Of a stretch of 64,000 bases of DNA, positions 1 through 8,793 are shown in pieces (the first letter of the stretch is position 1; every line of letters begins with the position of its first letter). Made by a program: the position numbers and the translations under genes. The notes beneath the pieces were generated by a model, which made no database searches, was not told the DNA's origin, and was given only the letters and a program-made list of their open reading frames with translations. This stretch comes from JBCDCY01 sp039180875 (GTDB taxonomy: Bacteria > Pseudomonadota > Alphaproteobacteria > Rhodobacterales > Rhodobacteraceae): positions 92,645 to 156,644 of the forward strand of contig JBCDCY010000008.1 of assembly GCA_039180875.1 (NCBI GenBank), written 5' to 3'.

Positions 1-477
1 CGCCGTCCGCGCCCCGTTCTCCAGGAAGAAGTTGTGCAGCAGGTCGAGGATCAGGTTGCCGGAATTGAAGACGTAGTCGCCCTTCCAGCCCTCGCCGCCG
101 GAATTCGTGGGCATCGCGCCCTGGCCGAACATGATGTGATGGTTGAGCAGCGGCATATCGAGGAGCGTGGCGAGGGAGGCGTCGCCCTCCCCCGCCATCG
201 AGCCCTTGGGCTCCTGCCCGTTCAGGCAGCCGTTGATCGTCGCGGCGATCAGCTCGACATGGCCGAGCTCCTCCGTCGCGATGTTGGAGATCAGGTCGTA
301 GTACGGCTTCAGCTTCTTCTTGTTGCGGAAATTGTAGCTCTGGAACAGGTAGTTCATCAGGGTCGACATCTCGCCGAACCGTCCGCCCATCAGTTCCTGC
401 ACCGCTGCAGCAGCCCGTGGGTCGGGGTCCTTGGGGACCGGCATATCAACCTGAAGACGATCGATGCGAAGGAACAT
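1..477 (-). CDS. Manganese catalase, C-terminus cut by window edge
   Basis: Dimanganese catalase that dismutates hydrogen peroxide in the cytoplasm. The 159 visible residues start MFLRIDRLQVDMP, and the segment AAAVQELMGGRFGEMSTLMN followed by IATEELGHVELI supplies the Glu/His pattern of the ferritin-like dimanganese site. The start at 477 follows an AGAGGAAG ribosome-binding sequence. The gene is partial because its 3' end lies outside the window. It is divergent from an OxyR-like regulator with an OxyR-type site between them, which suggests peroxide induction. The family call is firm; full length is unknown. Confidence 0.93.
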   Translation of the reverse strand, partial: MFLRIDRLQVDMPVPKDPDPRAAAAVQELMGGRFGEMSTLMNYLFQSYNFRNKKKLKPYYDLISNIATEELGHVELIAATINGCLNGQEPKGSMAGEGDASLATLLDMPLLNHHIMFGQGAMPTNSGGEGWKGDYVFNSGNLILDLLHNFFLENGARTA

Positions 478-578
478 CTTCCTTCCTCTCTATAGCAGTT
501 GGTGTGGGAATGCGCGGGTCGTGGCGCGATGATCGCGCGTCTCACGGCACGTTACCAATTTGAAATCCACATGCTCGA

Positions 579-593
579 ATAGCACTTCCCTAT
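579..593. promoter_or_regulatory. OxyR-type operator (ATAG-N7-CTAT)
   Basis: The sequence ATAGCACTTCCCTAT matches the classical OxyR half-site arrangement ATAG-N7-CTAT. It sits in the 163 bp divergent region between the manganese catalase and the OxyR-like gene. Binding is inferred from motif and context. Confidence 0.6.
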
Positions 594-612
594 CGGTATC
601 GCCATGATACCG
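594..612. promoter_or_regulatory. 7-5-7 perfect palindrome next to OxyR-type site
   Basis: CGGTATC-gccat-GATACCG is a perfect inverted repeat directly abutting the ATAG-N7-CTAT site, 29 bp upstream of the OxyR-like start codon. It could be the second half of an extended OxyR footprint or an autoregulatory site. The symmetry is seen directly; the function is inferred. Confidence 0.45.
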
Positions 613-640
613 TTCGCTTTGTCTATCGTTGGGAGAAACC

Positions 641-1564
641 ATGCGTCGTCTGCTGCGCTTTCGCGATCTGGAATACCTGCTGGCCGTCGCCGATCATTTC
701 AGCTTCGGCAAGGCGGCGGAGGCGCTCGGCGTGTCCCAGCCCACCCTCTCCAACCAGATCCGCAAGGTGGAGGAGACCCTGGGCCAGCGCGTCCTCCGCC
801 GCGAGGGGCGCCATGTCTCGGTGACGCCGGAGGGGCGGGAGATCCTCGGTTGCGTGCGCGACATCATGCGGGCCTTCGCCGCCCTCGACCACGTCGCCGG
901 CCGGCGCCAGGCAGAGGCGCGCCGTGCCCTGCGCTTCGGCGCGATCCCCACGACCTCCCCCTATCTCGGCCCGCCGATGCTGGAGGCGCTGAGGTGCGAG
1001 GCCGGGCGCGACGAGGTGGTGTTCGTCGAGGGCCTCTCCGACACGCTGGAGACGATGGTCGCCCAGGGTGAGCTCGACTTCGCCATCACGGCCACCCTGC
1101 CCCAGAACCCGATGCTGGCGAGCCAAAGCGTGGGCGCGGAGCGGCTGGTCTACGTGAGCGCCGGGCCGATCCCCAACGATCCGTTCGACTCCACCGGAGA
1201 GCAGACGCCGATCCTGCTGATGCAAGAGGGGCATTGCTTTCGCGACACCGTCTATGCCGCCATCGCCCGGCGCAATGCCAAGGCGATCGCGGCATTGAAC
1301 TACCGGATCGGGCCGACCTCCCTCGCCACCCTGGTCGGACTGGTGAAAAGCGGGGTGGGCGATGCGCTGCTGCCCGAGCCGTTCGTCGCCGCCCAGCCGG
1401 CGGTGATGGAGGGTGCGGTGACCCAGCTGCTAGAGCCCACGTTCTTTTCCCGCAATATCCAGATGATCCAGCATGCCGGGCGGCAGCAGGATCCCTCGCT
1501 GGAGCATGCATTGGAACTGCTCTGCGCTGTGCACGAAAAGGCCGGCGCTGCCCTAGGCTGCTAG
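641..1564 (+). CDS. LysR-family regulator, OxyR-like
   Basis: Transcription factor of 307 residues with a LysR winged-helix domain (about 1-65) and a substrate-binding-like effector domain (about 95-300). The effector domain carries Cys199 in QEGHCFRD, the position and context of the peroxidatic cysteine of E. coli OxyR (EDGHCLRD). The resolving cysteine normally nine residues later is absent; the aligned stretch is TVYAAIARR. The ATG at 641 is chosen because GGGAGA lies just upstream. The divergent neighbour is manganese catalase, with an OxyR-type site in between. Most likely a peroxide sensor, though one lacking the usual intramolecular disulfide partner. Confidence 0.85.
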   Translation: MRRLLRFRDLEYLLAVADHFSFGKAAEALGVSQPTLSNQIRKVEETLGQRVLRREGRHVSVTPEGREILGCVRDIMRAFAALDHVAGRRQAEARRALRFGAIPTTSPYLGPPMLEALRCEAGRDEVVFVEGLSDTLETMVAQGELDFAITATLPQNPMLASQSVGAERLVYVSAGPIPNDPFDSTGEQTPILLMQEGHCFRDTVYAAIARRNAKAIAALNYRIGPTSLATLVGLVKSGVGDALLPEPFVAAQPAVMEGAVTQLLEPTFFSRNIQMIQHAGRQQDPSLEHALELLCAVHEKAGAALGC

Positions 1565-1804
1565 GGCGAGGTCCGCTCAGGCGGCGCAGGATAGGGCATC
1601 GGCTGCCTAAACCCGAGGCCATGTTCAGTCGCGTGGTCTTGTCGAGGGCGAAAGAGCGCGTGCTTGGGCGACGAAGGCGCTGCGTCGGCCAGTCGGATCG
1701 CGCCGATCCTGCCCGATCACATCTTGCCGCGAATCGGCGTCAAATCGCGGCCGCCGTGGTAATCATTGCAAGTGAGGGGGATCTCGACCGACCAGGAGAG
1801 GATC

Positions 1805-2215
1805 ATGGCAAAAGCCAGCACCGACACCCCCCGCTTCGACGCCATCGCGGCACTTCCGGGCTTCGACATCGAGCCCCTGATCGCCGCCAATCAGCGCGGT
1901 CTCAAGGCAGCGGCCGAGGCGCAGGAGCATATGCTGCGGCGCATCGCCAAGATGCATGAGGAGCTCTTCCGCTTCGCTGACCGACGGCTGCAGCACGACC
2001 GCTCCACCGCGCGGGAGCTTGCGGCCTGCAAGTCCCCCCAGGATGCCGCGGCGGTCTGCGGCAAGTTCTTCGAATCCGCCATGAAGCAGTATTCCGAGGA
2101 GGTGACGCTGCTCGCCGGTCTCTACGCAGATCAGGCGCGGGAGACGATGGAGGACGTGCAGCATCAGGTGGAGGAAACGGTGGAGCCTGTGCTGAAGCGC
2201 AAGAACGGCGCCTAA
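1805..2215 (+). CDS. Phasin family protein
   Basis: A 136-residue, mostly helical protein with the phasin layout: an N-terminal FDIEPLIAANQRGLKAAAEAQ segment followed by long amphipathic helices. Phasins coat polyhydroxyalkanoate granules and affect their size. The start at 1805 has AGGAGAGGATC directly upstream. The gene stands alone, ends at a strong hairpin and has no PHA synthase nearby. Some phasin-family proteins have other roles, so granule association is inferred from the family. Confidence 0.8.
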   Translation: MAKASTDTPRFDAIAALPGFDIEPLIAANQRGLKAAAEAQEHMLRRIAKMHEELFRFADRRLQHDRSTARELAACKSPQDAAAVCGKFFESAMKQYSEEVTLLAGLYADQARETMEDVQHQVEETVEPVLKRKNGA

Positions 2216-2236
2216 GCACCTGCTGGGAAAAGCAAA

Positions 2237-2270
2237 GGGGGCCGGTCGAGCCGGCCCCCCGTCTTGTCTT
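2237..2270. terminator. Hairpin terminator between convergent genes
   Basis: GGGGGCCGG-TCGAG-CCGGCCCCC forms a 9 bp GC stem with a 5 nt loop, followed on the + strand by the T-rich tract GTCTTGTCTT. It lies between the phasin gene and the convergent subtilase gene and could serve both. Confidence 0.75.
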
Positions 2271-2279
2271 GGAACGGCC

Positions 2280-5200
2280 TCAGAGGATGAGGTCGCCGCC
2301 CGAGAAGGCGAGGTTGAAGCCCTCCAACTCGATCGCGAAGTCCGCCGACAACCCGCCATCCACGTTGGCCAGCAGGAAGCCATCGGTGCCGTCGGTGAAG
2401 TAGCGCACCTGGCCCGCGGCTGAGAAGTTGGCGCCCCCGATGAAGGTGAAGGCCTGATTGCCGCCGATGAGCGTGTTGGCGTCGATGCCCGACAGGTCGA
2501 TGGTGTCGACGAAGCGCTGCCAGTCGGTGATGACGTCCTGGCTCGCACCGGCCGGCGAGTCGGCCACGCTGTTGAACACGAAGGTGTCCATCCCGTTGCC
2601 GCCGGTCATGATGTCGAACCCGGTGCCGCCGTCGAGCTCATCGTTGCCGTTGTTGCCGCGGAGCGTGTCATCGCCGCTGCCACCGAGGACGGTGTCGTTG
2701 CCGTTCTGACCGAACAGGTCGTCGTTGCCGGCATCTCCCGCCACGATGTCATCGCCCTGGCCACCGCGGGCGGAGTCGTCGCCCTGGCCACCGCTCAGCG
2801 TATCTTCGCCAATGCTGCCGAAGATGTTGTCATTATTGCCACCGCCGCGGACATCGTCGTTGCCGCCGCCGCCGCGCACGAAGTCGTCACCACCTTGGCC
2901 ACGCAGGACATCGTCGTCGCCCTGGCCTTCGATCACATCGTCGTCGGTGCCACCAGAGATGTCGTCGGCGCCGACACCGCCCGAGATGTTGTCGTTGCCC
3001 GAGCCACCCTCGACGGTGTCGTCGCCGCCATCGCCGAAGATGAAGTCGTTGCCGTCGTCGCCGAAGATGACGTCGTTGCCGTTGTCGCCTTCGATTGTGT
3101 CGCCACCGGCCCCGCCGCCGAGCGTGTCTCCGCCGCTGCCGCCGACGATCATGTCGAGACCGTTGCCGCCGTCGACCTCATCGGCGCCGCCACCAGCGTC
3201 CACCGTGTCCTGGCCGCCACCGCCGAGGATCGTGTCGTCGCCGACGCCGCCCTCGATGTCGTTGCCGACGCCCGTCCCGGTGATCAGATCGTCGAAGCCG
3301 GAGCCGACGGCGTTCTCGATCCCGGAGAAGGTCGTGGTGACCGGCCCGCCGGAGAACGAGTAGCCCACGCCGATGTCGATCTCGATCCCCGTGCCGGGTC
3401 CGGCCACTGCGGAGAAGTCGACCGTATCGGTGCCCGCGCCGCCGTTGACATCGTCCGAACCCCAACCGAGCTCGAAGATGAACAGATCGTCGCCTTGGCC
3501 GCCGAACATCGTGTCGTTGCCCGAGCCACCGATCAGCGTGTCGTCGCCGCCGCCGCCGGCCAGAGTGTCGTTGCCGCCCCGCCCGTCGAGCAGGTTGGTG
3601 CCGCCGGCCGTTGCGATGTTGTTGGCGCCGTTGGTGCCGAAGACATCCTCCGACGACGATGCCGAAGAGCCGGAGCCGTCGTAGTTCTCGAAGTTCTGCC
3701 AATCGAGCGTGAAGGCGTTGAAGGTATAGGTCCCGGCCTCCAGATCGATCTCCACGCCTTGGGAGAGCCCGATGGTGTTGACGAGCGTATCGTTGCCCAA
3801 GCCGCCGTCGTAGAAGTCGCTGCCGGCATTGAGATGGCTGACGATGTCGTCGCCGCTGCCGGCAAGGACGCTGTCGGTCCCGGCACCGCCGTCGATGGTG
3901 TCGTTTCCGCCACCTCCGATCAGCGTGTCGTTGCCGGCACGACCGAGGAGCTCGTTGTCGCCGACACCGGTCTGCAGCAGGTTGGCGCCGGAGGTGCCGA
4001 AGACATCCTCGTCGCCGCCGCCCGTGCCGATGTAGTTTTCGACGTTGGTCCAGCTCCGCGTGAAGCTGCCGGGGGTGAAGACGTAGGTTCCAGCCTCCAG
4101 GTCCATCTCGACGCCGTCGGCGTAGACGGCGCTCGACTCGATGGTGTCGTTGCCGGTGCCGCCGTCGAACTCGTCAACGCTGCCGACAGCCTGGCGCATC
4201 ACGTCGTCGCCCGCGCCGCCGCGAACAGTGTCTGCGGCACCTTCGCCGTCCAGGGTGTCGTTGCCGGCGCCGCCTTCGAGCGTATCGCCGCCACCGCCGC
4301 CGAGGATGGAGTCGTCGCCACCGCGACCCTCGAGCATGTTGGCAACAGCAGCACCGATCACCGTCTCATTCGCACCGCTGCCGATCACGTTCTCAAAGCC
4401 CGAGATCGTCGAGGTGTTGCCGACAGGGTTGACCACTGTGGTCGTCCCGGTCGCGAGGTTGATGATGATCCGATCGTCGGAATACGTGGATCCCGAGTAG
4501 TCGATCGTATCGAACCCGGCACCACCGCTGTGGAACTCGACGTTGATGTTGTCGCTGTCCCTGATGTGGTCGTTGCCGGCACCACCCAGGATCGAGTCCA
4601 CACCAGTACCGCCGTCGATGGTGTCGTCGCCGTTGCCGCCTTGGATCGTATCGTCGCCTTGATTGCCGTCGATGTCGTCATCCTCGGACGATCCGACAAT
4701 CGTGTTGTCCTGGTCGTTGCCGTTGATGAAGATCGAGTCCAAGTCGCCGAAGATCGCACTGGTGGTCGACCCGAAGTCGATGAAGTTCCAGTTCGAGAGG
4801 TTGACGTCGTCGTTGAACTCATAGTCGATGTTGACGATGATCGTGTCGGCGCCGCCGATCGTCGCGTTTCCGTCGATCTGGACGTTCAGGAACTCCGACG
4901 CTGAGTCGAGTTCCTTGTTGCCGAGCACGATGGTCTTGGCGACGTTGTTCTCCGCCGCGAACTCGATCTCCTCGATGCTGTTCACGTTGAACATGTCGGC
5001 ACCGACGCCAAAGCTGAACGTGCCGGCACCCTGGACGAGCAGCCGGTCTGTCCCACTGCCGCCCTGCAGGCTCTCAGCCGAGGAGGTGGCATCCGCGCCA
5101 TTCTGATAGCGGAAGGTGTCGGAACCGTTACCGCCCTGCATCAGATCGTCGCCGCCGCCGCCTTCCAGCGTGTCGTTGCCGTCAAGGCCCTGCAGCGTGT

Positions 5201-7547
5201 CGTCGCCATTGCCGCCGATCAGCACGTCGTTGCCGGCGCCGCCGACGATGGTCTCTGCCGCGCTGCCGCCGGTGATCGAGTCGTTGCCCCGACCGCCGTC
5301 CAGATACTCGCTGAACGCATCGCCGAGGATCGTGTCGTTGCCGTCACCGGTATAGACCCGCTCGATCGCGCTGTTGGTGATCGCCACGCCGTCGATCGTG
5401 CCGCTGTTGGCCAGCAGGTTGACGACCGAGTTGGAACTCACCGCTGCCGCGTTGATGGTGTCGGTCACCCCGGTCCCGGAGAAGTTGGTGCCGTGGCCCG
5501 CGACGCCGTCGTAGTCGGAGAACTCGTTGGTGAAGATGAAGAGGTTGTCCGACGCGTTCAGCGTGCTGCCGGAGATGAAGAGATCGACATCCGTCACGGT
5601 GATCGGGAAGCCGCCCAGATCGTCGCGGATATTGACGGTCCAGGTACCGCTCGAGTCCTCACCCATGAAGGCGGTGGTGCCGAAGTCCCAGCTGCCGTCG
5701 AAGTCACCGGAGTCGCCCGTGTCGGCGATCAGCTGCACCCGCGTGCCGCTCGGCGAGATCAGGAAGATCTCGAGATCGGCGAGGAAGTCGGTCTCGAAGT
5801 TCAGGTCGAGCTCGACATGCTCGACGGTCATTGAGCCGAAGCTGCCGGTGAAGTTGTTGCCGCCGCCGCCGGCGATCACCGTCGTCACGTTCACCCCGTC
5901 CATGTCGCGGAAGAAGATCGCGTCATTGGCCGAGGTCGACTGCTGCTGCCAGGTCTCGGCCAGCCGCACCGCGGCCAGGGCGTCGACCAGGCCGTAGCCG
6001 TAGTCGTTGGAGAAGTGCAAACCGCCGCCGTTCCAGTTGTCGGCCGCGTTCCAGAACCAGGTCGAGCCGTTGGTCTGGGTCGCCTGCTCGAAGGCACCAC
6101 CAATCGGGGCGCCGCTGTTGGCGAGGGAGCCAACGTCGGAGCCGACATGGCGCGCCGAGTAGGCGAGGATCTTCTGCACGTCGCGCCAGCCGAGGTCGGG
6201 GTTCGCCTCCAGCATCAGCGCCACCACGCCGGCCACTTCGGGCGCGGCCGACGACGTGCCGCCGAAGGTCGAGGTGTAGTTGCCGCTTGTATACCCAGGC
6301 GCGCCCGTCCGATCGGTCGTGACGATCGCGCCGTTGTTGTTGAGGTCGTCGGCAAGGCCGGAGACCAGCAGGTTGGCGCCGGGGGTCGAGAAATCGGTGA
6401 CCCAACCGTCCTGGCGGAGCGCCGCCACGTTGATGGTGTACTTGGTCGAGTCCATCGCCTCGGCCGTCGCCTCCTCCCTCAGGGACGAGCCGGCGTTGTC
6501 ACGGCTGTTGCCGTTGGATTTCACGTAGATCGTGCCAAGACCGCTGCGGCCGTTCTCGGAGCCGGTTTCGAGCGCATCGACGGCCGCGAGAAGATCGGCG
6601 TTGGTGTTGAACACGTCCTCAGAGAGGCCGAAGCTCATGTTCACCACGTCGGATCCATTGGCGTTTCCGTTGGTGTTGCCGACGCCGTCGCCCTCACCCG
6701 CCGCGTCCAGGATCTGGTCTTCGAGGACGGAGAAGGCGAGGCCGCGATAGCCGCGAATGTCCACATCGAAGGCGACGCCGACGCCACCGACCGAGTTGTC
6801 GGCCGCGCCGATGATGCCCATGACGGCGGTGCCGTGGTTCTGTGAACCGGTGGGCCCGGGAAAGAAGTCGCCGTCCTGATAGTCGTAGTCCGTGGCGAAC
6901 AGGTAATTGCCGGCGAAATCCTCGTGGGTCGTGTCGAAGCCGTTGTCGATCACGGTGACCGAGATGCCGTCGCCGGTGTAGTCGTCCCAAACGTCGACGA
7001 CGTTGATGTCGAACTGCCCCGCGGTGGTGTTCCGCAGGTGCCACTGGCTGTTAAACAGCGGGTTGAGCGTCGGCAGGAGCTCGGTGTCGAAGGAGCCGCC
7101 TTCGCCGCGGACCTCGGCCCCACCCTCAGCGGATGCTGCCGGTGCAGCGGCAGCGGTCGGGGCCTCTGCGGCCGGGCCACCGAAGGCCATGTCGAAGGCT
7201 GCGCTCTCGACGCCCGCCTCGGCGGTCACGGCCTCGACCGCGCCGGTCTCGGCGCTGTCACGATGTCCGCCGGCGGCGCCCATGGCGGCCGCGAGCGCTG
7301 CGGTCATCGCCTCCCCGCGGGATCCCAGCCAGCGGGCCTCGCCAGCCGTCTCCTCGGCGGCGTCGTCGCGCTCGACCTCCTCCTCAACGGGCTCGAGATC
7401 GGAGGACAGACCGTCGAGCAGGGTATCGGCGAGCAGGCTCTCCTCCGCCTCTTCCGGGGCGTCCGCCGCCGCAGGTGCGGTGCGATCGGCCTTGCTCAGA
7501 TCGCTTTCCAGTCCGTCGAACGGGGTTTCCAGGAACTTCTCTGACAT
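2280..7547 (-). CDS. Giant secreted subtilase with RTX repeats
   Basis: A 1755-residue extracellular serine protease. After an acidic N-terminal region without a Sec signal, an S8 subtilase domain (about 165-530) carries the triad Asp201 (VTVIDNG), His238 (NHGTAV) and Ser432 (GGTSSAAP). A P-domain-like beta sandwich follows (about 545-660). From about 735 to 1650 there are many GGxGxDxU calcium-binding nonapeptides, interrupted by four copies of a module with a period of about 120 residues (near 1027, 1145, 1264 and 1387). The C-terminus (about 1655-1755) resembles type I secretion C-terminal regions. GGAGAG precedes the ATG. No type I exporter genes lie nearby. Substrate unknown. Confidence 0.9.
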   Translation of the reverse strand: MSEKFLETPFDGLESDLSKADRTAPAAADAPEEAEESLLADTLLDGLSSDLEPVEEEVERDDAAEETAGEARWLGSRGEAMTAALAAAMGAAGGHRDSAETGAVEAVTAEAGVESAAFDMAFGGPAAEAPTAAAAPAASAEGGAEVRGEGGSFDTELLPTLNPLFNSQWHLRNTTAGQFDINVVDVWDDYTGDGISVTVIDNGFDTTHEDFAGNYLFATDYDYQDGDFFPGPTGSQNHGTAVMGIIGAADNSVGGVGVAFDVDIRGYRGLAFSVLEDQILDAAGEGDGVGNTNGNANGSDVVNMSFGLSEDVFNTNADLLAAVDALETGSENGRSGLGTIYVKSNGNSRDNAGSSLREEATAEAMDSTKYTINVAALRQDGWVTDFSTPGANLLVSGLADDLNNNGAIVTTDRTGAPGYTSGNYTSTFGGTSSAAPEVAGVVALMLEANPDLGWRDVQKILAYSARHVGSDVGSLANSGAPIGGAFEQATQTNGSTWFWNAADNWNGGGLHFSNDYGYGLVDALAAVRLAETWQQQSTSANDAIFFRDMDGVNVTTVIAGGGGNNFTGSFGSMTVEHVELDLNFETDFLADLEIFLISPSGTRVQLIADTGDSGDFDGSWDFGTTAFMGEDSSGTWTVNIRDDLGGFPITVTDVDLFISGSTLNASDNLFIFTNEFSDYDGVAGHGTNFSGTGVTDTINAAAVSSNSVVNLLANSGTIDGVAITNSAIERVYTGDGNDTILGDAFSEYLDGGRGNDSITGGSAAETIVGGAGNDVLIGGNGDDTLQGLDGNDTLEGGGGDDLMQGGNGSDTFRYQNGADATSSAESLQGGSGTDRLLVQGAGTFSFGVGADMFNVNSIEEIEFAAENNVAKTIVLGNKELDSASEFLNVQIDGNATIGGADTIIVNIDYEFNDDVNLSNWNFIDFGSTTSAIFGDLDSIFINGNDQDNTIVGSSEDDDIDGNQGDDTIQGGNGDDTIDGGTGVDSILGGAGNDHIRDSDNINVEFHSGGAGFDTIDYSGSTYSDDRIIINLATGTTTVVNPVGNTSTISGFENVIGSGANETVIGAAVANMLEGRGGDDSILGGGGGDTLEGGAGNDTLDGEGAADTVRGGAGDDVMRQAVGSVDEFDGGTGNDTIESSAVYADGVEMDLEAGTYVFTPGSFTRSWTNVENYIGTGGGDEDVFGTSGANLLQTGVGDNELLGRAGNDTLIGGGGNDTIDGGAGTDSVLAGSGDDIVSHLNAGSDFYDGGLGNDTLVNTIGLSQGVEIDLEAGTYTFNAFTLDWQNFENYDGSGSSASSSEDVFGTNGANNIATAGGTNLLDGRGGNDTLAGGGGDDTLIGGSGNDTMFGGQGDDLFIFELGWGSDDVNGGAGTDTVDFSAVAGPGTGIEIDIGVGYSFSGGPVTTTFSGIENAVGSGFDDLITGTGVGNDIEGGVGDDTILGGGGQDTVDAGGGADEVDGGNGLDMIVGGSGGDTLGGGAGGDTIEGDNGNDVIFGDDGNDFIFGDGGDDTVEGGSGNDNISGGVGADDISGGTDDDVIEGQGDDDVLRGQGGDDFVRGGGGNDDVRGGGNNDNIFGSIGEDTLSGGQGDDSARGGQGDDIVAGDAGNDDLFGQNGNDTVLGGSGDDTLRGNNGNDELDGGTGFDIMTGGNGMDTFVFNSVADSPAGASQDVITDWQRFVDTIDLSGIDANTLIGGNQAFTFIGGANFSAAGQVRYFTDGTDGFLLANVDGGLSADFAIELEGFNLAFSGGDLIL

Positions 7548-7618
7548 CTCACGCTCTCCATCAAACCGCGGGTCGGTCGAGATCCCGCGTACTCACGCAA
7601 AGGGGGTGTCAGGCGCCG

Positions 7619-8047
7619 CTACTCGCTGCGGCGCCAGATCGTCTCACTCGATCGGTCGGGGCCGGTGCGGGTCACGCTTTGCCAGATGACCTCCCGGCCT
7701 TGGTCGCAGACGCTCATCCGATCGATCAGAGGCGTGGCTTCGATCACCACGCGGTCGCCGGCCGCTAGGTCGGCCGGCAGCGCCTGAAAGGTGTAGAGTT
7801 GGCCGTCATCGCCGCGCACGGCCCGACAGACGGCGCCCACATCGCTCACCTGGCCGACGATGGTGATCAGCCCGGCCAGGGCTGCCAGGCCGCGGAAACT
7901 GTTTCCGATGTGGCCAAAATCACGGAGCGAGCGCGAGAGGGCGCCAGGCGCACCCACCGCTCGGCCCAGCCCAGTCGCCAGACAGGATTGTCCGGTCAAT
8001 TGAGAGGCTTGGCGGCCTAGATCGTTCTCATGATGGCGCTGCATCAC
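7619..8047 (-). CDS. Hypothetical small protein, possible OB-like domain
   Basis: Unrecognised gene of up to 142 residues. The C-terminal 80 or so residues, starting ITIVGQVSDVGAVCRAVRGDDG and running to VIWQSVTR, look like a small beta-barrel with two cysteines (in VCRAV and SVCDQG), as in small secreted OB-like proteins. A hydrophobic stretch (RGLAALAGLITIVGQ) precedes it and could be a signal or membrane segment, so the true start may be internal. It sits 71 bp upstream of the subtilase in the same direction and could be co-transcribed. Function unknown. Confidence 0.5.
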   Translation of the reverse strand: MMQRHHENDLGRQASQLTGQSCLATGLGRAVGAPGALSRSLRDFGHIGNSFRGLAALAGLITIVGQVSDVGAVCRAVRGDDGQLYTFQALPADLAAGDRVVIEATPLIDRMSVCDQGREVIWQSVTRTGPDRSSETIWRRSE

Positions 8048-8103
8048 AGCTCAACCTCATCAGAAAACCAAGGGATCCCGACGAGAAAGACGCCGCCTTC
8101 TCG

Positions 8104-8115
8104 CCTCAATTGAGG
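8104..8115. promoter_or_regulatory. 12 bp perfect palindrome CCTCAATTGAGG
   Basis: A perfect 12 bp dyad in an AT-richer patch of the 248 bp region between the divergent small hypothetical gene and the MarR gene. It is a plausible operator, but only the symmetry supports this. Confidence 0.3.
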
Positions 8116-8295
8116 TTAATTTGCGCCGAATCGGCAACGGTGACAGCGAGGAACGTCACAGTTCCATCCCGGCCTAGAGCGGCCGCGACCGCTGCCGTGT
8201 TAACGGCGCCTTCACCCTAGCATCGCACTGCGATTGCATTGTTGGCAACTTCGGTTGACTGTCAGGTATCTTGACGCGCGGAGGACGGAGGGGTC

Positions 8296-8793
8296 GTGGT
8301 GACGACGCGCGAAATGCCCGATGCGCCGTCGGCGGACCAGTCCGTCAGCCTGAAAGATGTGCGCGGCTGGATCACCTTCCGCATCGCCCGTCTGCACGCC
8401 AAGCTCAACGAGGAGGCGTTGCAGATCCTGCGCGAGAACGGCGGACTGAGCCTGATGGAGTGGCGGTTGCTGCTGCTGCTGCACGACTTCGGTCCGAGCC
8501 CGCAGTCGATCCTCTGCCGGGCCTCTCTGATGGACAAGGCGATGGTCAGCCGGGCCATGCGGCGCCTGCAGAAGACGGGCCTGGTGCGTGAAAAGGCCGG
8601 CAGTGCCGACATGCGCCAGCGCATCCTGGTGCCGACGCCCAAGGGGCGGGCGCTTTATGACCGGATCCGGCCACTGATGCTCGCCCGTCAGACCCGGCTC
8701 GACGACGCCCTGTCGGTGGACGAGCGGGAGCTGCTGATGGCCGCGCTCGAAAAACTCGATGACGCCGTGCCGACCCGAGACGCCACGCTTTGA
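8296..8793 (+). CDS. MarR-family transcriptional regulator
   Basis: A 165-residue winged-helix repressor-type protein. The core LSLMEWRLLLLLHDFGPS, the recognition-helix region MDKAMVSRAMRRLQKTGLV and the wing DMRQRILVPTPKG are typical of MarR. The start is a GTG at 8296 with GGAGGGG just upstream. It overlaps the following sulfatase by 4 nt, so the two are probably translationally coupled and the regulator may respond to the sulfatase substrate or product. The ligand cannot be told from sequence. Confidence 0.88.
   Translation: MVTTREMPDAPSADQSVSLKDVRGWITFRIARLHAKLNEEALQILRENGGLSLMEWRLLLLLHDFGPSPQSILCRASLMDKAMVSRAMRRLQKTGLVREKAGSADMRQRILVPTPKGRALYDRIRPLMLARQTRLDDALSVDERELLMAALEKLDDAVPTRDATL

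Noticed and set aside
34..495. Open frame on the + strand at the window start
   Set aside because: The minus strand encodes a clear manganese catalase across the same bases; the + frame is its antisense shadow.
1565..1804. Possible small gene between the OxyR-like gene and the phasin gene
   Set aside because: No frame has a ribosome site plus plausible composition; it looks like an ordinary intergenic and promoter region.
2725..4904. Long open frames on the + strand opposite the RTX repeats
   Set aside because: They are low-complexity antisense readings of the repeated GGxGxD codons, with no start signals and no recognisable domains.
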